A DNA stretch of 64,000 nt, from contig NZ_MWFK01000001.1 of NCBI RefSeq assembly GCF_002078175.1, forward strand, positions 5,518,001 to 5,582,000. The letters run 5' to 3'. Below, piece after piece: positions 15,774-25,308 of the stretch; within the stretch, counting starts at the first letter, position 1; each line of letters starts with the position of its first letter. The DNA comes from Streptomyces sp. M41(2017). GTDB taxonomy: Bacteria > Actinomycetota > Actinomycetes > Streptomycetales > Streptomycetaceae. A program made the translations under genes and the position numbers. Below the pieces are notes generated by a model. That model ran no database searches. It was not told where the DNA came from and worked only from the letters and a program-made list of their open reading frames with translations.

Positions 15774-17492
15774 ATGCAAACGCTCGTCCGCAGATTTGGC
15801 CTCTTTTTGGCAGTTGCTGCTTCGCTGATTGCTTTCGTCGCACTGCCCGCCCCACCCGCTCAGGCGGCCGAGGTCCTGCTCTCGCAGGGCAAGACCGCCA
15901 CCGCTTCGAGCGCCGAGGGACCCTTCGACGCCCGCAACGCCGTCGACGGCGACCCAGGCACCCGGTGGTCCAGCGCATTCACCGATCCGCAGTGGATCCA
16001 GATCGACCTGGGGTCCAGCGCGAAGATCAGTCGTGTCACGCTCAACTGGGAGGCTGCGTACGGCAAAGCGTTCCGGATCGAGGTCTCGGACAACGCGCAG
16101 CAGTGGACGGTCGTCCACCAGACGACCACGGGCACGGGCGGTACCCAGAGCCTGGCCGTGACCGGCACGGGCCGCTACGTACGGATGTACGGCACGCAGC
16201 GCAGCACCCAATACGGCTACTCGCTGTGGGAGTTCCAGGTGTACGGCGACGGCTCGGGTGGCACCGGTGGCACCGCCACCCTCCTCTCCTACGGCAGGAC
16301 GGGAGCCGCCTCCTCCTCCCAGAGCGATCAGAACTGCTGGGAGTGCACGCCGGCCCGGGCCTTCGACCGCGATCCGGCCTCGCGCTGGGCGACCAGCACC
16401 ACCACGGGATGGACCGATCCGGGCTGGATCTCCGTCGATCTGGGCGCGACCGCGCAGATCAGCAAGGTCGTCCTGCAGTGGGATCCCGCCTACGCCAAGT
16501 CCTTCCAGATCCAGGTCTCGCCGAACGGGCAGGACTGGACGCCCATCTATTCGACGACGTCCGGCACGGGATTCAAGCAGACACTCGCCGTGTCCGGCAC
16601 CGGTCGCTACGTGCGCATGTACGGCACGGAACGTGCCACCCCGTACGGCTACTCGCTGTGGGAGTTCCGGGTGTACGGCACCGGCGGCGATCCGTTGCCG
16701 GCGCCTCCCCTGCCGAGCGATCCCGCGAACCCGCCGCGCCTGGTCTGGAGCGACGAGTTCGACGGTGCCGCAGGGAACAAGCCGGACGCTTCGAAGTGGC
16801 GAGCTGATCCCGGGACCGGGCAGAACGGTGAACTGGAGTACTACACCGACCACCGCAACGCGGCGATGGACGGATCCGGGCACCTGGTCATGGAGGCACG
16901 CAAGGAGGCCACCGCGGGATCGTCGTGCCCGAGCGATCCTCTGAGCGGCAGCACCACCTGCCAGTACACCTCGGCGCGCATGAACACCGGCGCCTCCTTC
17001 CAGTTCACCTACGGACGCGTCGAAGCACGCATCAAGGTCCCCAAGGGCAACGGACTGTGGCCCGCGTTCTGGATGATGGGTGCCGACTTCCTGACCGGCC
17101 GGCCGTGGCCGTACAACGGTGAGGTCGACATCATGGAGATTCTCGGGAAGGACGTGAAGACCGCCTACTCGACGGTCCACGCACCCGCCTACAACGGCGG
17201 AGGCGGCATCGGCTCACCCTACAAGTTGCCCCAAAGCGCGGACTTCTCCGCCGACTTCCACACCTGGGCCGCCGACTGGAACAGCAAGGGCATCACCTTC
17301 AGCCTCGACGGCCAGACTGTGTTCACCCTGGACAAGGAACAGGTGGAGCAGACCCGAGGACCGTGGATCTTCGACCACCCGCACTACATGATCCTCAACC
17401 TCGCGGTCGGCGGCGACTGGCCCGGCCCGACCGACGCCACCACGCCCTTCCCGGCCAGGATGCTCGTCGACTACGTGCGGGTCTACCAATAG
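15774..17492 (+). CDS. Secreted GH16 endo-beta-glucanase with two discoidin (F5/8 type C) domains
   Basis: 572 aa from the ATG at 15774, with GAGGAG six bases upstream. A signal peptide ends LPAPPAQA, so it is secreted. Two similar F5/8-type C carbohydrate-binding domains follow at about 33-160 and 175-305. Each ends with the same stretch (YGYSLWEF then Q/RVYG), which marks an internal duplication. After a Pro-rich linker comes a GH16 catalytic domain (about 322-572) with the active-site motif EVDIME: nucleophile E450, D452 and acid/base E455. It should cleave internal beta-1,3 or mixed-link glucan bonds outside the cell. Expression is likely set by the adjacent LacI protein. DUF1996 and lipoprotein genes follow in the same direction. 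Confidence 0.93.
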   Translation: MQTLVRRFGLFLAVAASLIAFVALPAPPAQAAEVLLSQGKTATASSAEGPFDARNAVDGDPGTRWSSAFTDPQWIQIDLGSSAKISRVTLNWEAAYGKAFRIEVSDNAQQWTVVHQTTTGTGGTQSLAVTGTGRYVRMYGTQRSTQYGYSLWEFQVYGDGSGGTGGTATLLSYGRTGAASSSQSDQNCWECTPARAFDRDPASRWATSTTTGWTDPGWISVDLGATAQISKVVLQWDPAYAKSFQIQVSPNGQDWTPIYSTTSGTGFKQTLAVSGTGRYVRMYGTERATPYGYSLWEFRVYGTGGDPLPAPPLPSDPANPPRLVWSDEFDGAAGNKPDASKWRADPGTGQNGELEYYTDHRNAAMDGSGHLVMEARKEATAGSSCPSDPLSGSTTCQYTSARMNTGASFQFTYGRVEARIKVPKGNGLWPAFWMMGADFLTGRPWPYNGEVDIMEILGKDVKTAYSTVHAPAYNGGGGIGSPYKLPQSADFSADFHTWAADWNSKGITFSLDGQTVFTLDKEQVEQTRGPWIFDHPHYMILNLAVGGDWPGPTDATTPFPARMLVDYVRVYQ

Positions 17493-17644
17493 GCACCGGT
17501 TGACGTCCGCGACCATCCAAGCCGCTCGGTCCGTTCCCCCCCCCGGCGGTGCGACGACCGAGGCCACCCGGATCTCCGAACAGTCACCCTCTCGTCCCAC
17601 CACCTCTCCGGCTCTTCACCCCCGACGCACGTGAAGGAAGTGAG

Positions 17645-19015
17645 ATGCACAGACAACCCGCACGTCTGTACACGCTGTTAGTGGAAGCGCTGGTGGTCGC
17701 CCTGGCCGCGGCCTTGAGCCTGACCGTCTCCACGCAGCAGGCGCGAGCCGCCACGGTCACCGTCCAGGCCGAGTCCTACGCCGCCCAGTCAGGGGTCGCC
17801 CTGGAAGGGACCGCGGACGCGGGAGGAGGGCAGAACGCGGCGTTCCTCGCCGACGGCGACTGGATGCGCTTCGACAACGTCGACCTCGGCACAGCCGGCC
17901 GGCTGACCGTGTCGGCGCGGATCGCCTCCGCGGTCGGTACGGGCACGATCGAGCTGCGCACCACCAGCGCGACCGGACCGCTCCTCGCCGTCCTGCAGAC
18001 CGCCCCCACCGGTGGCTGGCAGAACTGGGCGACCCGGACCACCGACGTCACCACCCACCCCACGGGTACGCAGACCGTCTTCGCCGTTCTCCGCAGCACG
18101 ACACCCGGCGACTTCGTCAACATCAACTGGTTCTCCTTCGTCGGTGAAGGCAGCGGTCCGGCCGCGGGTTGGGTGCCGATCGACCAAGCCAAGTGGAACG
18201 CCCAGGTGGCACAGTTCCGTGCGATGACGGCCGCGCCCGTGCCCGCCGACGTGGTCCGGGTTCCGGAGTTCAACGCCACCTGCGACTACAGCCACTCCAA
18301 GCAGGACGACCCCATCGTGCTGCCGAACCTGGCCGGGGCATCCCACATGCACAGCTTCTTCGGCAACAAGAGCACCGACGCCTTCTCCACAGCCCAGTCC
18401 CTGCGCGGCAACGCCGCGACCACCTGCGCGCCTGCGGACGACCTCTCCGCGTACTGGATCCCCAGCCTGTACGAGGGCACCAAGGCCGTCGAACCGCAGA
18501 ACATGATCGTCTACTACGGTTCCCGGCTGCCCGACCCCGCGGCAACCCTGCCCTTCCCCGAGGGATTCCGCATGATCGCGGGCGACGCCAAGGCCCAGAC
18601 ACCCACGCCGGCGGGATCACCCGGCCAGTACTGGTGCGCCGGTCCGGGCGGCGAGATCGGCCGCAGCACCGACGGCAACTGGCCGGTCTGCGCCCCCACC
18701 GCCCATCTCACCCACCAACTCGTCTTCCCCGACTGCTGGGACGGCAAGAACCTGGACAGTCCCGACCACAAGTCCCACGTCGCCTACACCTACGACGGCA
18801 AGTGCAGCGGCGCCTATCCCGTCGCCATCCCCAACCTCTCCTTCGTGGTCAGCTACCCGACCAGCGGCAGCGCGGCGGGTCTCCGACTCGCCTCGGGCAT
18901 GGCCTCCTCCATCCACGGTGACTTCTTCAACGCGTGGGACAACGCCGCCCTGGGACATCGCGTGAAGGACTGCATCGTTCAGAAGGCCAAGTGCAACTCC
19001 GCCGGCACCTTCTGA
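17645..19015 (+). CDS. Secreted DUF1996 protein with an N-terminal carbohydrate-binding module
   Basis: 456 aa from the ATG at 17645 (site AAGGAAG). The signal peptide ends near QQARA. Residues about 37-165 resemble a CBM6/CBM35-like module (VQAESYAAQSGVALEG, DGDWMRFDNVDLG). The rest is DUF1996, with VPEFNATCDYSHSKQDDPIV, HMHSFFGN, WIPSLYEG, HLTHQLVFPDCWDGKNLD and GDFFNAWDN. Several conserved His and Cys residues are present. The catalytic role of DUF1996 is not established; the module implies polysaccharide binding. Codon 12 (17678-17680) is the rare TTA, so translation should depend on bldA tRNA and be tied to development. It lies 152 bp after the GH16 gene, and a 9-base C run sits in the gap. 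Confidence 0.9.
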   Translation: MHRQPARLYTLLVEALVVALAAALSLTVSTQQARAATVTVQAESYAAQSGVALEGTADAGGGQNAAFLADGDWMRFDNVDLGTAGRLTVSARIASAVGTGTIELRTTSATGPLLAVLQTAPTGGWQNWATRTTDVTTHPTGTQTVFAVLRSTTPGDFVNINWFSFVGEGSGPAAGWVPIDQAKWNAQVAQFRAMTAAPVPADVVRVPEFNATCDYSHSKQDDPIVLPNLAGASHMHSFFGNKSTDAFSTAQSLRGNAATTCAPADDLSAYWIPSLYEGTKAVEPQNMIVYYGSRLPDPAATLPFPEGFRMIAGDAKAQTPTPAGSPGQYWCAGPGGEIGRSTDGNWPVCAPTAHLTHQLVFPDCWDGKNLDSPDHKSHVAYTYDGKCSGAYPVAIPNLSFVVSYPTSGSAAGLRLASGMASSIHGDFFNAWDNAALGHRVKDCIVQKAKCNSAGTF

Positions 19016-19602
19016 CCCTGCGTCTGGTGTGCGCCACCGTCATGGCGCTGCTGGCTGTCGGCTGCACCTCGCAGCCGACAGCCGGCACGTCGTCCCGGAC
19101 CGGCGCATCGCCGACGACAGCCTTCAGTCCGACCGACATCGCCTGGATCCAGTTGATGATCCCCATGGCCGAGCGTGCGCAGGCACTGACCGATCTCGCA
19201 CCCTCCCACGCGGCAAGTCCGGCACTGGCGGCACTGGCGGCCGACACCGGAACACAACTTCGCGAAGACCAGAAGCGCCTGCACCGACTCCTGGACCTCT
19301 CCGGGGTTCCCGACAGCCGACCCCACGAAGGGCACAACATGCCCGGCATGGTCAGCCTCCCCACCATCGAGCGGGCAGGCACCCTGACCGGCAAGGCGTT
19401 CGACCGGCTCCTCGCGGAAGCACTGCACGCCCACCTCGCACAATCCGCGCTGCTCTGTGCCGGCGAGCAGACCCAGGGGCATGCGAGCACGGCGCAGGAC
19501 CTGGCCGCCACCATCGCAAAGGACACGACCGCGCAGACATCCCGGCTCGACGAGGTGCGCCCGGCGGAAGCGTCATCGCCGGGCGGAGCCACGGCCGGGT
19601 GA
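18991..19602 (+). CDS. DUF305-like lipoprotein lacking the usual His pair
   Basis: 203 aa. A GTG at 18991 is preferred because AGAAGG lies just upstream and it gives a complete lipoprotein signal: basic start (QLRRHL), hydrophobic core and lipobox LLAVGC. The start lies 25 bp inside the end of the DUF1996 gene, so the two are probably cotranslated. The mature part follows the DUF305 pattern (FSPTDIAWIQLMIPMAERAQ, a long helix, then PHEGHNMPGM). Where typical DUF305 proteins have MMIPHH, this one has LMIPMA, and the second HH is also absent, so metal binding is probably altered. It is convergent with the protease gene across a shared terminator. Confidence 0.75.
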   Translation: MQLRRHLLTLRLVCATVMALLAVGCTSQPTAGTSSRTGASPTTAFSPTDIAWIQLMIPMAERAQALTDLAPSHAASPALAALAADTGTQLREDQKRLHRLLDLSGVPDSRPHEGHNMPGMVSLPTIERAGTLTGKAFDRLLAEALHAHLAQSALLCAGEQTQGHASTAQDLAATIAKDTTAQTSRLDEVRPAEASSPGGATAG

Positions 19603-19722
19603 TCGAAGAGAAGGGAAGCCGCAACAGGGGTCGACGCACCGGCTGCTGCGTCGATCCCTGACGGAATCCGCCGGGAACCGAACAGCTCTCCCAGCCGACC
19701 GCCTCGCCTACGGACGAGGCAG

Positions 19723-19764
19723 CACAGGATGGCACCCGGACCGCGGTCCGGGTGCCATCCTGTG
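19723..19764. terminator. Bidirectional terminator, perfect 42-bp palindrome
   Basis: A perfect dyad with arms of CACAGGATGGCACCC and its complement around a CCGCGG centre. It sits between the convergent lipoprotein and M4 protease genes, 20 bp from the protease stop, and should end transcription from both sides. Confidence 0.85.
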
Positions 19765-19783
19765 CGGGCGGGAGGGGGACGAC

Positions 19784-21427
19784 TCAGTGCACGTCGACCC
19801 CGGTCCAGGCGGCCTCGACGGCCTTGTACTCGGCGCTGTCGGCGCCGTACAGGTCGCCGGCCGCGGAGAGTGTGCCCTTGCGGGCGTCGGCGTAGTCGGT
19901 GGTGGACGTGAAGTAGGTCGTCAGCGCCTTGTACCAGATCTGGAGGGCCTTGTCCCGGCCGATCCCGGTGACCTTGGAGCCGTCCTTGGTCGGCGAGTCG
20001 TAGTCGACGCCGCCGATGGTCTTCGCGCCGCTGCCCTCGGACAGCAGGTAGAAGAAGTGGTTGGCGACGCCGGACGAGTAGTGAACGTCCTCGTTGCCCA
20101 CGGACGAGGTCCAGTAGTCGGCGGAACCGCCGTCCTTGCTGGGCTTGTCCATGTAGCGCAGCGGTGTGCCGTCGCCGTTGATGTCGATCTTCTCGCCGAT
20201 GAGGTAGTCGCCGGCGTCGGTGCTGTTGTTCGCGGCGAACTCGACGCCGGTTCCCATGATGTCGCTCGTGGCCTCGTTCAGTCCGCCCGATTCACCGCTG
20301 TACTCCAGCCCGGCGGTGTTGGCGGTGACGCCGTGGCTCATCTCGTGGCCGGCGACGTCGAGCGAGGTCAGCGGGTCGCTGTCGTTCGTGCCGTCGCCGT
20401 AGGTCATGCAGAAGCAGCTGTCGTCCCAGAACGCGTTCACATAGGCGTTGCCGTAGTGCACGCGGGAGTAGGCGGCCTTGCCGTCGTTCTTGATGCCGCT
20501 GCGCCCGAAGGTGTTCTTGTAGAAGTCCCAGGTCACCTGCGCGCCGTAGGCGGCGTCCGCGGCGGCGGTCGCGGCGTTGGTGGTCTTCCCGTCGCCCCAG
20601 GTGTCGCTGTCCTGGGAGAACAGCGTGCCGGTGCCGTCCTGCTTGTGGTCCAGGTTGTAGGTCTTGTGGCCGCCGCGGGTGTCGTCGGTGAGGGTGTAGG
20701 ACGAGCCCGACTGCGTGGTGGAGAGGTCGACCTTGCCGCTGTACTGGGTGTTGCCCACGCCGGTCTCGATGCCCTGGTACTGGAAGAGCTTCTTTCCCGT
20801 GGCCGCGTCGGTGACGACGTGCAGTCGGTTCGGTGTGCCGTCGTCCTGGAAGCCGCCGATGACGGTCTCGTAGGCGAGGACGGGCTTGCCGCTCGCCGCC
20901 CAGACGACCTTGCGCGGTGCCCGGTCGGTGGTGGGCTTCGCCGAACCGTCCTTCTTCGCCAGGCTCAGTGCCTGCTTCTGCGCCGTGGTCGCGCCGACCC
21001 GCGGCGTGAGCGTGGCGAGCTTCAGCGTGGCCTTCGACGCTCTGCTGACGCCTTCGGTCCTGCCTGCTTCGGAGGTGTGCACGATCAGGTCGCCGCCGAG
21101 CACCGGGAGGCCTTCGTAGGTGCGCTCGTAGCGGGTGTGGACGGTGCCGTCGGCGTCCTTGACGACGTCCTTGACGACCAGCTTCTCCTTGGCGCCGAGA
21201 CCTATGTTCTTCGTCGTCTCGGCGAGCCTGGCCTGCGCGTTGTGCAGGAGGCCGGCGCGGGCGGAGGCCGACAGCGCGACGGGTGCGGCAGCCGGTCGCG
21301 CGGAGTCGGCGGTGGGCAGGGGGGCGGCCGACGCGGTGGGCGAGGTGCTCATCAGGGCGGCCGCGGTGGCGACGGCGATGGATGCCGCGAGGGCCGCGTG
21401 CTGGTGGCGCGTGGTGCGGGAGGTCAT
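19784..21427 (-). CDS. Secreted M4-family (thermolysin-like) neutral metalloprotease
   Basis: 547 aa from the ATG at 21427 with GGAG upstream. Order: signal peptide (ending near PTASA), a propeptide of about 190 residues (FTP/PepSY-like; TYEGLPVLGGDLIVHTSEAG and DAATGKKLFQYQGIETGVGN), then the M4 catalytic domain. The zinc ligands are H361 and H365 in HEMSHG and E385 in GGLNEATSD; the 24-residue spacing from first His to Glu equals that of thermolysin. E362 is the general base. GNEDVHYSSGVANHFFYLLS carries the downstream His segment. It should be secreted as a zymogen and self-activate to degrade external protein. Confidence 0.95.
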   Translation of the reverse strand: MTSRTTRHQHAALAASIAVATAAALMSTSPTASAAPLPTADSARPAAAPVALSASARAGLLHNAQARLAETTKNIGLGAKEKLVVKDVVKDADGTVHTRYERTYEGLPVLGGDLIVHTSEAGRTEGVSRASKATLKLATLTPRVGATTAQKQALSLAKKDGSAKPTTDRAPRKVVWAASGKPVLAYETVIGGFQDDGTPNRLHVVTDAATGKKLFQYQGIETGVGNTQYSGKVDLSTTQSGSSYTLTDDTRGGHKTYNLDHKQDGTGTLFSQDSDTWGDGKTTNAATAAADAAYGAQVTWDFYKNTFGRSGIKNDGKAAYSRVHYGNAYVNAFWDDSCFCMTYGDGTNDSDPLTSLDVAGHEMSHGVTANTAGLEYSGESGGLNEATSDIMGTGVEFAANNSTDAGDYLIGEKIDINGDGTPLRYMDKPSKDGGSADYWTSSVGNEDVHYSSGVANHFFYLLSEGSGAKTIGGVDYDSPTKDGSKVTGIGRDKALQIWYKALTTYFTSTTDYADARKGTLSAAGDLYGADSAEYKAVEAAWTGVDVH

Positions 21428-21925
21428 GCGAGCTCCAGTTTCCGTGGGGGGATTTTCCGGCCGGTGTGGAGTCGGCCGGTGTGAGCTACATGAAGGGCAC
21501 GCCCCGAAAAGGCAGGGGCATGACAACAGACGAAGGAGGTGCGCGATTCATCAATCCTCGACACTCCGTGGGCAGTTGGGTCCGACACCCAGAGACAACC
21601 TCAGTGATCGCGCTCGCGCCATGCATGGGGATCACAAATGACAACAACCCCACGCGCCCTTCACAAGCGACGCACGGCACGTTCCACCTGTGCATGTGCC
21701 GCGAATTGGTTGAACAGAGCCACCAGTGTGATGTGAAGGCCGCTGCGTCCCGACGGCGGGCACGGGAGCCGGCTCCACCCTGACAACCTGCTGGTCTGCC
21801 CGGTCCTGCCGCTCGCCGGGGACAGGCCTTGCAGCCGTCGGTGCCTGCCGCGGAGCCGAACACGGCGCCACGGCAGGCATCTTGGGGAACCGGTCGGCTT
21901 GCGCCCCGCTCGGTCCCGGGCCGGT
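21428..21925. other. Intergenic region upstream of the protease gene
   Basis: About 500 bases without a convincing gene. The leader of the protease and the tail of the MFS operon lie here. No clear promoter box or hairpin terminator was identified. Confidence 0.5.
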
Positions 21926-23299
21926 TCAGTGCCGCGGGGCCGCGCCCTCGTCGACGGGGAGCGCGACCGGTTCGTCGACCGGGAGCGCCGTCGCCTTCCT
22001 GGATCGCGGAACGGCGCCGTGTGCGGTGTCCGTTCCAGGAGCCCGCCGCGCCCGGTGCACGCGGCGCAGCGCCAGGTGAAGAACCAGGATCACCCCACAT
22101 GTGACGGCGGCGGACTGCCACAGCAGCGCGTCGATCCGGTCCGCCGCCAGATAGGCACCCGCGGCCACCGCGGCCAGGGCGCACACCCCGCGGTCCACGA
22201 TGCTCTCCACCGACAGCAGGGTGGCGCGCGGAGCGCCCTCGGGGATCGCGTCGTTGATGAGTTTGCGCTGTACCGGGTAGCAGAAGCCGGTGATCGCGGC
22301 GAACGCGCAGAGCAGACCCACCACGGCCCACGGGCCGCCGACGGCGGTGGCCGCCAGCGTGGCCGCGAGCCCCACACTCAGCAGGGACACCCAGGCCGTG
22401 GGCGAGAGCCGCGACCCCAGCCACTGAGGCCGCGCCGAGGCGACCGCCTCGGCGACCGTCATCGCCGCGAGCACGCTGCCATGGCTGCCCTCACCGATGC
22501 CATGGTGCAGCAACACCGGCTGAAAGAGGTTGACCTGGCAGATCCGTGACAGCGTGAAGACGCCGACGCCCTGCACCATCAGCAGGGTCAGCCACGGCGA
22601 CGACCGCAGGGCCCGCAACGCGGCTCCGGTGTCGCGCAGCAGTGCCGTGCCGCCCTGTCCGGAGCCGCGCTTCGCCGCGACCGGGTCGCGGGGAGCGAGC
22701 CGGGGCAGAGCCAGGGCGCATCCGAGGGAGCCTGCCGCGCTCGCCGCGCTCAGGACGTACGGAGACTGCGGAGCCAGCGTCATCAGCGGCCCGACGAGCG
22801 GCCAGCAGACCACCTTGGCGGCCAGTCCCAGAGCACGCGCCGTGCCCTCCGCGCGGAGATAGTGCGCGTCCGCCCCCTCCGCGCGCAGCCCGTCGTACAG
22901 GCAGGCACTGGCCGCACCCGATGTCAGGGAGCGGCCCGCGGCGATGGCCAGGAAGTGGAGGAGGAAGCCCGTGTAGGAGGGCGAGAACACCGGCATCATG
23001 TTCGCCGCGGTCATGACCGCCGCGCCCGCCCACAGGCAGTTGCGTGCTCCGATGCGGTCGGCGACGAGCCCGGTGGGGATCTCGAAGAGGCAGAAGGCGA
23101 CGTAGTAGATGCTCTGGATGCCGAAGATCTGGCCGTCGGACAGGCCCGCGTCACGCTGGAAGGCGTAGAAGACGGGCATCCACCACAACAGATTGAACAG
23201 CAGCTGGAACCCGTTGTTGAGGCGGATCACACGGCGGGCGGCCGGAGTCAGATCCCTCTGGGGCGCGCGGCGCCGCAAGGGGAACCTACGGCGCGTCAT
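21926..23299 (-). CDS. MFS transporter, probable product exporter
   Basis: 457 aa from an ATG at 23299 that overlaps the upstream stop as ATGA, so it is translationally coupled as the third gene of its operon. About 12 hydrophobic segments are visible, beginning LNNGFQLLFNLLWWMPVF. The MFS loop motif is IPTGLVADRIGARNCLWAG near residues 80-98. RKLINDAIPEGAPRATLLSV is a cytosolic loop. The C-terminal tail is long, polar and partly repetitive (ALPVDEPVALPVDEG). Its position after a ligase and a dikinase suggests export of, or immunity to, the operon's product. Confidence 0.85.
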   Translation of the reverse strand: MTRRRFPLRRRAPQRDLTPAARRVIRLNNGFQLLFNLLWWMPVFYAFQRDAGLSDGQIFGIQSIYYVAFCLFEIPTGLVADRIGARNCLWAGAAVMTAANMMPVFSPSYTGFLLHFLAIAAGRSLTSGAASACLYDGLRAEGADAHYLRAEGTARALGLAAKVVCWPLVGPLMTLAPQSPYVLSAASAAGSLGCALALPRLAPRDPVAAKRGSGQGGTALLRDTGAALRALRSSPWLTLLMVQGVGVFTLSRICQVNLFQPVLLHHGIGEGSHGSVLAAMTVAEAVASARPQWLGSRLSPTAWVSLLSVGLAATLAATAVGGPWAVVGLLCAFAAITGFCYPVQRKLINDAIPEGAPRATLLSVESIVDRGVCALAAVAAGAYLAADRIDALLWQSAAVTCGVILVLHLALRRVHRARRAPGTDTAHGAVPRSRKATALPVDEPVALPVDEGAAPRH

Positions 23300-25308
23300 C
23301 GGGCGTACGGGCGTACCTGGACCAGCTGGAACGCCCCCTCGTCCGTCATCAGCCACTCGATGTCCAGGGCGTCGTCGGGGTCGCCCGTGCTGAAGTGGGA
23401 CTGCAACAGCCGTCCCGCCAGGGCCAGTCGGGCCAGCGCCGCCCGGGTACCCGCTGCCAGGTCCGTGCCCGAGGATCCGACGGCCACGGTACGGCCGCCG
23501 CCCTCCACCGTGTTGTACAGGTACTGGTGCGGCAGGACCGTGCCGTCCACCACGCGCTCGGGCGAACCGGGCGTGCAGTTGAGGTAGACGTTGCGGAAGT
23601 CCTCCCGGCGCGTGGGGTTGCAGGTGACCAGGACGCCGCCGAGGTCGGCCGACGCGTACTCCTGGATGATCACTCCCATGTAGGTGTCGTCGAGCGAGAT
23701 GCCCACCTGGTGCCGCATGCGCACGCTGCGCGGGGACAGCAGCGAGGCCCACACCTGCACGACGGCGTCCAACAGCTGTCGCGCGCCGTGCACGGTCGTC
23801 ACCGAGTCGTAGATCCCCGCCGCCGAGAACCCCGGCAGGTCCTCGGCGTTGGAGGAGGAACGCACCACGAGACGGCGGCCTTCGGCCAGCAGCTGCGGTA
23901 CCGCTCCGGTGATGGCTCGCGCCACCTCGTCGGGCATCGGCGTGTTCCGCATCAGGTGCTGGAGGTCCAGCGACAGTGAGTCGATCATGTCGAGCGCGTC
24001 GAGTTCGAGCGCCATCTTGAGCTTGCCTATGCCCTGTTGGAGGGCCGGCGACGAGGTCAGGTAGAGATGGTGCAGGTGGAAGGGCAGTGCGACACCCCGC
24101 GGGGCCCGGACCGTCTGCGCCACGCGTTCGGCTGCCGAGGACCGGAGCCGCTCCAGGGACGCTCCCGGCTCGTCGAGCCGCGAGCCGAGATGGGCGAGCA
24201 GGTCCGGCCGGGGCGGACGTGGGCGGGCGTAGAAGGCGGTCAGGTCCGCGGTGCGGCTGTCCAGCACATGGTGCAGTTCACCGAGATGGGCGGCCTTGGT
24301 GCCGTAGCTGTCGCGGTCGTCGCTCCGCAGCCGGCGCAGTTCCATGATCGGCGCGTCCCCGATGAGCGGGGCGCCGAGGTGGATGCGCTGGGTGTCCCAG
24401 ACCGGCCGCTCCAGCGCGGGAGCGCGGCTCAGCCGTTCCAGGGTGATGGTGTCTTCCCGTACGTGGTAGTCGACCCACGCGTCGTCCAGGCCGTGCCGTT
24501 CCACGAGATCGTCCAGGTCACGGATGATCGCGTTCGGGATGCCCCAGCCCGAGGCCAGCACGTTCGTGTGCGAAAGCGGTGTCGTGGCGGCGGTGTTGAT
24601 GAAGCCTGCCACTCGGGGCACGTCGTCGGGCAGGCCCGCCATGGCGACGATGTCCGACCAGCCCAGGGCGGCGGCGCCCGCGCGGTACTCCTGGGGGCTG
24701 CGGAAGTAGCGCAGACGTCCCTGCGCCACGCCCGGGTTGAGGCAGGTCCGGGTGCGGTTGCCGAACAGCTCCTGGCTCAGGATCCTCGGGAGCCGGGCAT
24801 CGCTGACAGTGGCGAGTTCGTGCTCCTGGCCGTGGTTCGCCGGTTTCAGGAGCAACGGGAGGCGGCCGTCGACACGGACGCGCACGTAGTCGTAGAAGTC
24901 CTGGAGCAGGGGGCCTTGCATGGTGTCGGCCTCGGTCGTCTCCAGGACGAGGAAGGGCCGTTCGGCACCGTCGGTGTCCTCGTCGCTGTGCAACGAGAGG
25001 ACTCCCAGCAGGAAGCGGCGGTCCGGAGCCATGTACACCGAGGCGTTGAAGGCGTCCAGCTCCGCGTCGAGCTGCTGCGGTGTCATGCCGAGGACGCGCG
25101 TGGCGATGTAGTCGACGTGGAAGGGGTGCACCCGGGTGTCCAGCAGATGCCAGGTGTCCTCGGCCCGGTCCACCACGACCTTCAGGTACGGGTGTCCGGC
25201 GAGCACGCCGGACAGCGTGCGGAACAGGGGCAGCGACAGATTGGCCCCGACGACGGTTCCGTCGCCCGCCGCGTCGGGGGCGCGGGTCTCGCCCTGTGCG
25301 ACCGTCAT
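23296..25308 (-). CDS. PEP-synthase / glucan-water-dikinase-like phosphotransferase
   Basis: 670 aa from an ATG at 25308 overlapping the previous stop as ATGA. The N-terminal third (1-200) is unassigned. Residues 235-265 carry a phosphohistidine swivel motif (TTPLSHTNVLASGWGIPNAI, with H247 as the carrier). Residues 334-668 form a PEP/pyruvate-dikinase ATP-binding domain: GTKAAHLGEL, VVRSSSNAEDLPGFSAAG and the closing LDIEWLMTDEGAFQLVQVRP. The order, His domain before ATP domain, is that of glucan water dikinase and the reverse of PEP synthase. It should pass the beta-phosphate of ATP through H247 to an acceptor. Coupling with an ATP-grasp ligase and an exporter suggests a small-molecule acceptor. 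Confidence 0.8.
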   Translation of the reverse strand: MTVAQGETRAPDAAGDGTVVGANLSLPLFRTLSGVLAGHPYLKVVVDRAEDTWHLLDTRVHPFHVDYIATRVLGMTPQQLDAELDAFNASVYMAPDRRFLLGVLSLHSDEDTDGAERPFLVLETTEADTMQGPLLQDFYDYVRVRVDGRLPLLLKPANHGQEHELATVSDARLPRILSQELFGNRTRTCLNPGVAQGRLRYFRSPQEYRAGAAALGWSDIVAMAGLPDDVPRVAGFINTAATTPLSHTNVLASGWGIPNAIIRDLDDLVERHGLDDAWVDYHVREDTITLERLSRAPALERPVWDTQRIHLGAPLIGDAPIMELRRLRSDDRDSYGTKAAHLGELHHVLDSRTADLTAFYARPRPPRPDLLAHLGSRLDEPGASLERLRSSAAERVAQTVRAPRGVALPFHLHHLYLTSSPALQQGIGKLKMALELDALDMIDSLSLDLQHLMRNTPMPDEVARAITGAVPQLLAEGRRLVVRSSSNAEDLPGFSAAGIYDSVTTVHGARQLLDAVVQVWASLLSPRSVRMRHQVGISLDDTYMGVIIQEYASADLGGVLVTCNPTRREDFRNVYLNCTPGSPERVVDGTVLPHQYLYNTVEGGGRTVAVGSSGTDLAAGTRAALARLALAGRLLQSHFSTGDPDDALDIEWLMTDEGAFQLVQVRPYAR

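Noticed and set aside
17536..17544. Run of nine C before the DUF1996 gene
   Set aside because: Homopolymer in a non-coding leader, not placed to affect the frame or an evident promoter.
19457..21484. Plus-strand frame of 675 codons
   Set aside because: Shadow of the M4 protease gene.
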